Positions 42,931-52,506 of a stretch of 64,000 nt of DNA are shown one piece after another. Origin of the DNA: Phymatolithon calcareum. Its lineage: Eukaryota > Rhodophyta > Florideophyceae > Hapalidiales. The stretch lies in assembly GCA_977006965.1 (NCBI GenBank), contig OZ345363.1, positions 868,001 through 932,000 of the forward strand, written 5' to 3'. The notes beneath the pieces are model-generated. The model was not told the DNA's origin, did not search any database, and saw nothing but the letters and a program-made list of their open reading frames with translations. Position numbers and translations under genes: made by a program. Each line of letters opens with the position of its first letter. Position 1 is the stretch's first letter.

Positions 42931-42954
42931 GTAAGAGCATTGCAATGCTCTTAC
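42931..42954. repeat. Perfect 24-bp palindrome
   Basis: GTAAGAGCATTG is followed directly by its exact complement, with no loop. It sits in an AT-rich stretch before the MITE at 43.15 kb. Confidence 0.7.
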
Positions 42955-43151
42955 AGTACATGCCGCATGCGGCGCTAAACGGCGGACTCCAGGAAAGAAA
43001 ATTTCGGTTCTCCACTGGAATGGCTGGATACAAAAGTGGATAAATAATGGACCGGATGTTGAAAATTAAGGGAAAAAGTGGAACTGATTTCGAGAATATT
43101 TGGATAAATATGGATTGAATTTCATAATAATGTGGATACATCTGGGTTGAA

Positions 43152-43524
43152 CCAGGGGAATGTTAAGGGGGGGAGAAACGCAGACCCGGTGTCATATCAC
43201 TTAGTAACATACATTCTAATAAAAACGAGGCGCGCGTTGTGCATAGCGATTTATGAGGATAACGCTGTATCAAAAATTGTCGCCAAAGCTTTGACGCCAA
43301 CCTTAATTCTAGTTATTTCTTACCAAGAAACGAGTCGAGCAACGAGAGCTGCCGCTACATTAGGAACTCCTAATGTTCCCATGATTTCCTTTTATTTCTC
43401 TGGTATTTCTATGATGCGATCTTCGCCCTAATGTTTCTTTTTCAAACGGGCTCGATATATGATAATCTTGGAAAAGCGGTATGACACAGGGTCTGCGTTT
43501 CTCCCCCCCTTAACATTCCCCTGG
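43152..43524. mobile_element. 373-bp MITE with ~45-bp TIRs and TTGAA target duplication
   Basis: The TIRs begin CCAGGGGAATGTTAAGGGGG at the left. The right end (about 43475-43524) is the reverse complement with few changes. The TIR continues through GAAACGCAGACCC. Direct repeats TTGAA flank it at 43147-43151 and 43525-43529. No coding capacity. A truncated relative lies at 17494-17620. A 5-bp TSD does not match the commonest superfamilies, so the driving transposase is unknown. Confidence 0.82.
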
Positions 43525-44383
43525 TTGAACTATTTAAAAATGTGGACAAATATGGATTGGACCAGACAGAATCACAATTAGAGGCCTACAGTAGGATTGG
43601 GGTTGGACCGGACAAGATAATCCGTAGTTTTACTAAGAAATTTTGTATATCAGGACTGATATTCACTACATTCCGGACAACAGATTTGGATTGGATTCAG
43701 TTTTAGCTTTCTTTAACGGAATGAAGCGGAATGCAAACGCAAAATAGTTAACTTTATCGCGCACGGAACGCATTTTCTGGTAGTGGAAGGCCAAATCAGA
43801 TTGAGAATATAGCAAAAACATTACTAATTTTAAGATTTGAATTTTTTGGAAGCGGAGCCTGATCCGAAAAGGTCGCCAAATACGTCTCACAGTTCAGAGC
43901 GGGTTGGGCTTCATCTATCTACTCACGAATGCGGATTGCTTTTTGAGAAACTAGCCTGTGAATGGAATCGGATTGAAATTTTTTGAATATTTTCAGTGCA
44001 GAATGAATGTCAAAGCGTCCGGTCCGACCCCTAGCAAAGGACGTAAGTACATTTGCTCTCGGTCTTTTTGATCGAATGGAGCGATTTCCATAGCCACTGC
44101 TTCATCCTTGCCGATCTTTGGAGGATTGAAATCGGGAAATTGCATTTCCAGACGCATTGTGGGATTATTTGACCAAAGAACAGCCATAAATCACGAGAAA
44201 AATGTCTCACCGCTCCATTTTGTCAAAAAGTGAGGCCGTATCTGCTCTTCTCAAGATCTGTAAGAAACAAGATTGAATCTTCGAGCTCGTAGAATTCAAA
44301 AAGTACAACAGGACGTCCAAACCTCCGTTCTCGGCACTATCACAACTATTGCATCCTCGGCCACCTGAATACCTGTCGTCAAG
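43525..44383. other. Anonymous region
   Basis: No supported gene. Just outside the MITE, short tandem-like blocks of the type TGGATAAATATGGATTGAA and TGGACAAATATGGATTGGA occur on both sides, so the MITE landed in a locally repetitive stretch. Confidence 0.35.
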
Positions 44384-45080
44384 ATGGTTGGCTTGTTTGC
44401 AAAATACGTTACTAATGGAGGATGTATAATCTTGAAAAGTCTTCACACGCTCAACGCATCTCAAGGAGGGACATTAAAACTGTATGCCACTGGGAAACCC
44501 ACAACACTTCTCCTGTTGACACAGTCAATTTCGCTCGTGCACTTTCCGCGGCTTGTCAGGGCCATATTGCGCACGCTGCAGCAATGGCCGTCGCACTTGA
44601 CCTTCGCCCATTATCATTCACAGATGGAAAAAAAGGAATGACTAAATTCATAAGTACTGTTTTTGAACTTGGCCAATCTGTTCCATTGTGGGAGAAAATT
44701 GATCCGAAGTCCTATTTACCGTCTTGAAAAGCTGTCACAGAGGCAATCTAGCAAAATGCTGAAGTCTTGCGGAAGAAGTTTGTTGTCTGTTCAATGTCCA
44801 CGGATGGACTTGCTCTCAAAATTCAGGGGAAACGCTTCGAAGACCTGACCATCCAATACATAAATATTATTCCTGCAAAGAACTTGAGCGGATCTCCGTC
44901 ATTCGAAATCCATAATTCGATGGTACTGCTTATGGAAGGACCTGTTGTTGCTAATGCTTATAATATCAGAAGTAAGCTCGACAAGGAGCTTCATCGCAAA
45001 TATGGATTGTCTCTGTCATCATTGACGCGGATCCACACAATGGTTACCGATGGTGCTGCAGTTATGGAACTGAGCGCGGC
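44384..45080 (+). pseudogene. hAT-family transposase fragment
   Basis: In successive frames: AAAMAVALDLRPLSFTDGKK then GMTKFISTVFELGQSVP (the DLRPFS box typical of hAT proteins), YLPS*KAVTEAI (the stop is genomic), then CSMSTDGLALKIQGKRFEDL, TIQYINII and HTMVTDGAAVM (the TDGA/N-NM box). Order and spacing match the N-terminal and central parts of hAT transposases. The insertion domain and C-terminal dimerisation domain are missing; unrelated sequence begins near 45080. Stops and frameshifts confirm decay. Confidence 0.65.
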
Positions 45081-46019
45081 GGACACACGGCGCGCCGTTT
45101 TCCTTGCCACGTGTAGCATGAGCCTGTGGACCTGAGGATTTTGATAAAGACGGTTGGTCCTCCGGATCAGTTTGGATATTTTTATTTGTATTGTGGAACG
45201 GATCGATTCGGATACGAAGACAGTATGATACGTGATCGATCGATCTGGCCAACCTATGGCCAACAGATGGTACGGTTCGGAAACTCTCATATATTTATCA
45301 GAGAACAGTCTTTCCGGAAACATTTCCATATTTTCTTGGCCTAATATGGTTGGATGATCTTGACACTCTCCGTGAAACGGCCAATTCTGGATACGGACTG
45401 TCTACTTTTTCCGGAACACTGACGGTCGGTCTCTGGATTTCTAAATGGTCCTATTTTACGGACCGGGCTGACAAGGGTCCGTCCAGCCCCACCCTAGCTG
45501 CGGGTCTGTTTCCATCATGACTTCTTCTCATGCTGCGGCTTCTTGTTCCTTCACTTTGTTTCCGCTAGCACTGCTCTCTTCCTTCTACACTACTGCATAC
45601 GAAACAATTTTCAACTAAAGACCCAGTCATTCACAGTCACCATTTCTTTCGGGTTCGTTACATAAATGACCCTTGTATCTGGTCCAATGCATCGGATGGT
45701 AGCGAACCATTTGTTCAGCATGATCGACTTTGCGAGGTGGGCTCTATTTCTAAGTACCTCAGCGTGTCGCAAATTTGATATAAGCGATGACCTGGCAATC
45801 GAGAAGACTTTAAAGAGGAAACAAGAGAATGCTGGTAATCATCGAAGTGAGATTAAGGAGCAAACTGAAGCCATTGACTCCGCAGCACGGGCGCTTTCCT
45901 ATAGTTACACGAAACTGTATCCCAGCGATGCGCAAGGCGGCCATACAGTTTCGTACGTGCATTCCCTTATCTCATCGAATTTACCACTTGCGCGCAAAAT
46001 TCAATCATAGGAATATGTA
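45081..46019. other. Anonymous region carrying part of a dispersed repeat
   Basis: The plus-strand ORF at 45666-46010 has no recognised family. Bases 45699-45739 are an exact 41-bp inverted match to 51954-51994, with weaker similarity continuing to about 45780. Otherwise nothing supported. Confidence 0.4.
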
Positions 46020-47120
46020 GGGTACGGAATTGAAGCACCACGTATTCTTAGGCGATATTATGATTTCCTTGTGCTCATCACAGAACACTACAGTCGATCC
46101 AGATACACAGATGTTGCAGCGTCTCAAGAAGGCAAAGACGGCTCTGTATGAGCTCCGTGCTTTAGGGGTATTCAAGAAAGGAATTGGCATACATAAGTGC
46201 ATCCAGGTATATAAGGCATTAATCCAGCCACGTTGGGAGTACGCTATGAACTTAACACCGTGGACAGAAAACGTTCAGAGCGCCGTTAAGGAAGTTGAAT
46301 AAACGTTTTTCAGACAAGTGTTCGGGCCACTGGCTCGAGGAAAGACGGATAGACTTCGTCTTCTATGTAAAATCCAAGTTGCTGCCCATCGACGAGAAAT
46401 ACTAGCTTTCAAGATGTTGAGGAGGAACATGGCGAAAGAAGGAAAGTTCCTGGAGGAACCACCACAGAGAAGAAAATCAGAAGGGCTTCAAGACACAAAT
46501 AATGACATCGCAGCGACGGAATCCGGAGAACCGTTTGACGAAGCGATGAAGCACATAAAAGCGAATCAATCTGCAGAAGCACTTTGAGCAACATTCCTGA
46601 CAAAGGGAACGAGAGAGCCTTTAATCGAAGATAAAGAGGAAAATTCCGTACGACAAGACAAGAGAACTCCCTGCAATACTTAAATTTCCACAACTGAAAC
46701 ACAGGCAACTGGCGGTTCAGTACGCCTTTGGAAGATTTCCCCAAGTGTCTACAATACTGATGGCAGATAGATTCGGCAACAAAGTCAGACAGCACATGGA
46801 GACCCTGGATCGCAGCTTGTCAGACTATGAACTCAAGGAAGAAGACAGAGCGGCAAATGAGAAGGCCCTAGATGACATTTTGCTCTTCAGCAAAAGCATC
46901 ATCGAGAGTATGCAGAATGAAGAAGACCTGTACTGAAAGAAGAAGCGATGCCTCGAAAACTGATATGAAAAGCTATTGAAAACAACCGGGTACACACTAG
47001 GGGCTCAGATAGAATACCGGACATAAGAGTAGAGCCGCCCTAGTGAGGGTAGCACCTGAGGAAGCCTTGTCCATATGGTCGTATGACTGTGGGGCTTTAT
47101 AAAAAGTTTCAATAAAAAAC
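46020..47120 (+). mobile_element. LINE family A, 5'-truncated copy (plus strand)
   Basis: The C-terminal part of the family-A polyprotein is readable in pieces: MLQRLKKAKTALYELRALGV, YKALIQPRWEYAMNLTPWTE, FGPLARGKTDRLRLLCKIQV and, near the end, DILLFSKSIIESMQNEEDLY. It aligns with the minus-strand copy at 59.4-61.9 kb. Several stops and frameshifts. The 3' UTR ends with the shared tail (CCTGAGGAAGCCTTGTCCAT, then GGGGCTTTATAAAAAG) and an A-rich run to 47120, where a Tigger-like MITE is inserted. The reverse transcriptase core is absent. Confidence 0.82.
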
Positions 47121-47122
47121 TA

Positions 47123-47618
47123 CAGTCGATCCTCCATTTTTTAATCTCCGATTTTTGAATATCCTTGATTTTCTAAATACAGACTGTCTGTCCCCATTGG
47201 GTTTCGCCCGAAATTTTAACAAAATTAAAGGATTACTGCATACTCGAATAGAGAATATCTATACTGATAGCTTCAAACGGAAAGGCTATTTTTTATTATT
47301 TTTAGGCCTCCCATATTCAACTTCCACGATTGGGGATTTTCTATGGGAGAAAACCATTTGGCAGCTTGCAGTACGTGAACAATTGCGATGTGCGGCCCAG
47401 AAGGGAAATGTTCAATGACGCTGTTTCGACTACAAATATCGCCTGGATTCCCAATGTGGTACAGCGCAGTTCTTCAAAGTTGACACAAATAATACAATTG
47501 TAATCTTGAGTTGTCTTGTTTTTAATTTCGCTATGATACGACTTCGATAATGGAATAACCTCGATTTTTGAATATCAGGGTAGATGACATCGCCTATTAA
47601 AAAATCGAGGATCGACTG
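47123..47618. mobile_element. Tigger/pogo-like MITE (496 bp) with TA target duplication
   Basis: The TIR starts CAGTCGATCCTCCATTTTTT at the left and CAGTCGATCCTCGATTTTTT at the right (reverse complement). Both run into TGAATATC-type sequence. TA flanks both ends (47121-47122, 47619-47620). The CAGTCGATCCTCGA-type TIR and TA duplication are characteristic of pogo/Tigger elements. No ORF above background. It sits exactly at the end of the LINE-A A-tail. Confidence 0.8.
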
Positions 47619-47900
47619 TATAGAAGTCACCAAACCCATCCATCGATGGAGTTCGGAAAGCAAGCAAGAAATTAACTATCGAAGTGTGTTTCATAACGAT
47701 ACCGAGGGATAAGGTCTTTAACCTTAGACCCTGGCGAGAATGCACCGGCTCAAAAGTTGCTCATCGAAAATAACCCCAGTCGTGTGTTCAAGATTGAGCC
47801 GACTCCTGAAGTGCTCATGAGTAGTAACCCTACTGTCTATGTGACTGGAATTTTCCCTCAATTGAGTGAATGAGAATCATCTAACTTTCGCAAACGAAAG

Positions 47901-49600
47901 CTACTCATTATTGGGTTCATCAAAAGCATCAAGCTCTTGGACGTGTTCAGCATGTTTACCAAAACAGTTTCTACTTGTTGAAGTGCCGCATATGTTGATT
48001 GCGGCGCCATCAAGCCTACTACATGATGAGCACACGAGGGTCATTTCCTTGACTTGGCAGATTCTGCAGTTGTTTCGCACAGCTAAAGTAGTCATAATGC
48101 CATCTGGAGTCTTACCATTCATCTTCTTGGGAGTTAAGTGGGTTTCAAAGCCGCCTTAGGAGAAACATACATTCTGGAGTACTGAACATCGACGAATATT
48201 GCGGAGAAAAATGAATCCCGGAGCACAAAGTGCCTTGTACCAGAGTATGCGGCCATAATGCGGCACAGCACAACGGTTCTATGGGCAGTTTCACGTACGA
48301 AATATTTTTGCTGCTCGCCCTCTGTCGTGGTGCCCAGCTCAGGATGTAGCATTATCTCACTTCTTCCTTAGGCTGAATTCTGTACTTCGCAACCGTTCTC
48401 CGGTTTTCAAAAGATGGCGATTTACTGAAGCACGCCATTTTCAATCCAATGGCCTCCGCTGCCGCACTAAAGAGATATGAGCTTGTCAAAGCAAATCAGG
48501 TAGAACGGAGACACAGTGGGCTTTTTGCGATCATTAATGGCATTGAAAAAATTCTGAACGAGCGTCCAATGGTACTCTAAGGACGAAAGAGTGCCTTGTT
48601 CACTTGGTTGCACACTGAATGTGATGCACCGGAGGTGCTTGGAGAACCTTCTTTGGTCATCTCAAAATGACGGAACGAGGACATACCCCATGGTAGACTT
48701 CCATAAATCTCTTTTGCGCCAAACTGAAACCTTGTCATGAGGATGCGTATTCCGAAAATCTTAAGGAGCTCTGTCACCGTAGTCTCCATTCGTTTCAGCT
48801 TAGCGGACGCCAAAGCAACAAGTGTTCGCAGGTGCACTCGGCGAAATATCGTCATGAAGGAATCATACGGTGTGTGGAACCCGATGCCGCCGTTCTCGGA
48901 TAAAACCTCTCCGTTTATAGTGCGAACTTTCCAGAATTGACGAGGCATCCTTCCCCCAATTGGACATAGAACTTGGGGTTCGAACCAGGTCACTTCATGA
49001 GCAAAAAAACTCAGCTCACGGTCTGGCGCAATGATTTTAAGCTCCTCTTGCGATGATTAGTCCCAAGAACCATGCAGACTGTAGGCTAGAGAGCCCGAAA
49101 GAGGGCGCTGGGAGCTCCTGCTGATTTTACGAAGGTTTGTATTGTCATTTGTAGAGAGCTTGGCTGATACTGAACGGGAATCTCGGCGTTTGGCGAAGAA
49201 GATTGGCGACCGCGAGTACTCTAGCCATCTTTCCTGGTACAGAGTTTTGCCGGCTGGGACTGGATACATTATTCGAGAGGAAATAGCACTTTCTTCCGCC
49301 TTTTCTGCATTCCGTTAACAATCTTCACAGTCTTAATCTTCGTCTTCTCAATCTGTTTTTTGAAGATGAACCCCTTTCACGCGAAGCGACGTGCCCGTGC
49401 AACCTTTGACTTCCTCTACGAGTACGTTTTGAACGGTGCCGTTCAACGTTTTTATCTTGGAAAACGTTCCAGACAGTCGGAAGCACTCTTAGAGACTGGT
49501 TAATGAAGTTACGTGCTGTGTACGGCTGCACCGCCCACTCGGCGCGGTTTTTTCTTGCCACATGACAGATGTACTTGTTTTGAGTTACCAGCATATTTTC
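47901..49600 (-). pseudogene. piggyBac-like (DDE_Tnp_1_7) transposase remnant
   Basis: Minus-strand segments in order: FFAHEVTWFEP, then PYDSFMTIFRRVHLRTLV and MTRFQFGAKEIYGSLPW (48993-48577), the conserved N-terminal region of the DDE domain. AAYSGTRHFVLRDSFFSAI follows (about 48.2 kb), with the D-S-F/Y-F/S second-Asp box. The C-terminus reads NCRICQVKEMTLVCSSC, then NICGTSTSRNCF near 48.0-47.9 kb, a cysteine-rich ending of the kind found in piggyBac proteins. The middle is frameshifted and partly missing. No TTAA-flanked ends were identified. The segments upstream of 49.0 kb are less certain. Confidence 0.6.
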
Positions 49601-49865
49601 GTTACTACTACCGAGCGACGCGACTTCAAGGTAGTAGTTGGGGTACTCATGACCAAGAAGAAAAGGCCACCGTTTCGAATTTGGCGCTCATAAACTTTTT
49701 TGAGCGTTTAAATTCAACTTCAATTGAGGTTGTTCATCACATAGACACTAGCCGGTCTCAATAACGAGCACGAAACTGAAAATTTACGACACAGCGAGTA
49801 TCAAAGCATTGGAAAAAATAATTGCTATTGTAATTATTTAAATTATTGTTCCAATAATTTATTCC

Positions 49866-51212
49866 GAGGAAATTCGCTGCATGGACCGAAAAAGGTGGCA
49901 AAATTCGCTAAATCGACACCCTTGCAAAAACTACTACTCGTTATGATTTCAGCTAGACAGCCGCTTATCATTACATGTAATTAAGAGGATTTATTGAGAA
50001 GGTACCATGTGTCCCAACTTGAGGAAAGTCGACACGTTTCTAATCGCGTTATACTAGCATCGAGAGTTGTCTGACAACTGTTGTTATTCAGAATTGCATA
50101 ATATCACGTCAATGGCTCGTGCCACATCATTCTCTTCGGTAGGGGTCCATGTGGGCTTCTTCAGGGTTCTGCTGAGTGTACCAATTGCCCATGCTCCTTG
50201 ACTACCCATATATTCAATCAGCTTCCTTATTATTGCACTACTAATCCGCTACGCAAAGTACTCTGCACCTCGTCGCATTCGACTGCTGAGCTAACTCACA
50301 ACGCTCTCGCCCGAACGGTCTGAACTCATGGAGAAGACGGAGCTCGTACTAAGGGTGGGTGACTGCCCTGGAGCAAACTTTGACGACGTTGTCAACCTCG
50401 TAATCGCCCACAGCACGTCTATTGGCAAGACAAGTTCCTCACGCCTTGCTGCTACAAGAAGCACCAGGAAAATCCTCTGACCGGAGAAGTCGCTTGTGGA
50501 GCCGGAGGTCATAGAAAGTGACATGCTGAGGTTTGTTGTTAGCAGCCAAGTGACACCATTCCCTGTGGTATTTAACAGCGACTACCGCGCTACATGCTCT
50601 TGCCGCCACTTTGAAGAGCACCAGCGGCCATGTATCCACGTCGTCGTTGCACTTTTGTACTGTTCTAGACGCTTGGCGCAGCATCGAGTCGCGTTCGACC
50701 CGTAAAACAAGATCTGGTGTGGGACCCATGGCTATTGATAACGTGGGCCAAGCAACACGAGGGCATCATCATTCGTGTTGCAGTCACTGATTACCAGCTA
50801 GTACAGGATGATTTGGTTCCGTTTGACCTTGTCGCTAAGCTGGGCCGCAAGCGCAAGAGGCCCTACTTCCCGTCCGAAATGAGGTCCCGTCACGGCTCCT
50901 CGTGCGGAAACAACGGTTACTTCTCGCAGACATGCGCCAAGCCGAACATCCGCAATGTTGTTGAGGCGAAGCGAAAACACATCGACAAAGCGGCTCAGTC
51001 CATGATAATTGACCTCACCGCCTGCGATGACGGAGATGGTACTTGCGACGAGGAGCTGAAGCATAGAGATTTGCGCATGAAATAAATATTATTTTTTTGA
51101 TAAGTTTATTTCTATGGAGTGTTCTGTGTATCATAACGAGTAGAAGTTATTGTAAGGGGTGCCGATTTAGCGAATTTTGCCACCTTTTTCGGTCCATGCA
51201 GCGAATTTCCTC
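49866..51212 (+). mobile_element. MULE transposon with ~80-bp TIRs and 10-bp TSD, nested
   Basis: Left TIR 49866-49945 starts GAGGAAATTCGCTGCATGGA. The right TIR (51133-51212) is its reverse complement with a handful of changes over ~80 bp. Direct repeats AATTTATTCC lie at 49856-49865 and 51213-51222. Long TIRs and a 9-11-bp duplication define Mutator-like elements. It encodes a deleted transposase (next entry). The TIR is related to that of the larger copy ending near 56795. Confidence 0.9.
50328..51085 (+). pseudogene. Internally deleted MULE transposase
   Basis: The ATG at 50328 gives MEKTELVLRVGDCPGANFDD then VVNLVIAHSTSIGK. This matches the N-terminus of the copy at 55-56.6 kb and jumps directly to its C-terminal part (DKFLTPCCYKKHQEN in one frame, LVEPEVIESDMLRFVV in the next). 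The catalytic DDE core is lost. A SWIM zinc finger is intact (TCSCRHFEEHQRPCIHVVVA, about 50.6 kb). A stop at 50702-50704 and a frame change precede a C-terminal knuckle-like segment (about 50.9 kb, SSCGNNGYFSQTC) and the final stop at 51085. A non-autonomous derivative. Confidence 0.8.
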
Positions 51213-51563
51213 AATTTATTCCTGAGTCTCGCATATTTATTGTATTTATTGAGATCGTCGTGGTTGCGACAATTATTGTATCGGACTCCTCATTTTTTCG
51301 ATCCGGTTATTCTATCGCGACAGAAAGTAGCAAGAAGAATCCAATAATTCGGGGAATAACCAGTTATTTATACCTCGCTGAACTTGAATACAATAATTTA
51401 TTGCTTCTGCGTTCAACAATAAATTATTTATTCTCGACACTTTTCGAGAAAAGAATAAAAATAAATAAATAATTCCAATGCTTTGGCGAGTATTGGCATA
51501 ATTTGTTCTCCCTGTCAGTGACAGACGACAACGTCAATGTAGCCCAGTGGTTAGTCTTTTTTC

Positions 51564-51994
51564 AACAGCGAGCTCATGCGACTCGCTGAGTCGTTCAACC
51601 AATTTATTGTGATGGGGTTAAACACAGATAAATTCCATACACTTCTCCCAAACAGGTGCAACGTGCGAGTGTCCTGACTTACTAGAAACAGACACGCAAG
51701 ATTATAGGACACCACACTTTGCACTTAGGTAGGAGAAGGACTCCGCGTCACTCAGTGGTTACTTTTCTCTTCGAGGCCCAACTATAGATCACAGATGGGT
51801 TTGGTGTTCTGCTAGATTGTGTAGCACGCCATCATGTAAACACTCATTGAAGCAAGACCCTGTCCAGATGCAACCTTTGCAGACTGAAGCATTAAATTGG
51901 CTGAACGACTCAGCGAGTCGGATGTGCTCGCTGATGTACTTGGAAACAGAGTTCACCTCGCAAAGTCGATCATGCTGAACAAATGGTTCGCTAC
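51564..51994. repeat. Imperfect inverted repeat, linked to the 45.7-kb repeat
   Basis: Plus strand 51564-51606 (AGCGAGCTCATGCGACTCGC, then TGAGTCGTTCAACCAATTTA) mirrors 51891-51933. The right arm continues into 51954-51994, an exact 41-bp inverted match to 45699-45739. Together they suggest three fragments of one unnamed element. Confidence 0.55.
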
Positions 51995-52506
51995 AGTAGA
52001 TTGTGAAATTAGTGTCTTGTATCCTTTTCCGTTTAGTACAAGGGGTTTAGGGGTCTACTCGTACTCGTTTCGGCTTGAAAATTTTGAACATATTACTAAT
52101 GTTTCAAAAGTTCCCGACTGCTACGTTGCACTTGCTTTTTTGTTCAATAGGCCATAGCTCCGTGAGCGATATTAACTGCCATTATTTACTGATGTTTCAG
52201 GAGAGCAAAATGAAGATCTTAATTGTTGCATTGCACTAAAATAGTCCAAAGTGCAGTTGGACAGAATATGTATTACGTCAGTAAATAATATGTAAGCGGA
52301 GCACAGAGAAAATATCCCCAAATGGCATAAAAGCCAATTATTCAGTTTTCAAGACAGCTAGAATCAAAAACGTCCAACTTTCCTCGTCTCCTCACGCAAC
52401 CATTTCCAATTCCCATTTCTCATTACCACTTTTGTCTAATGAAACCATGCCAATTGCATAACGGCGGCTCCAAAATGGTTCAACTAAATCCCTGAAGAAG
52501 ACCGTT

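Larger units (their letters stand above)
49802..51485. mobile_element. Non-autonomous hAT-like element, split by a MULE
   Basis: Ends CAAAGCATTGGAA (left, 49802) and its exact complement TTCCAATGCTTTG (right, to 51485), then AT-rich sequence. They are flanked by the 8-bp direct repeat GCGAGTAT at 49794-49801 and 51486-51493. An 8-bp TSD and CA-starting short TIR suit hAT. Without the nested MULE (49866-51212 and one duplicated target) the element is about 330 bp and non-coding. Confidence 0.75.
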
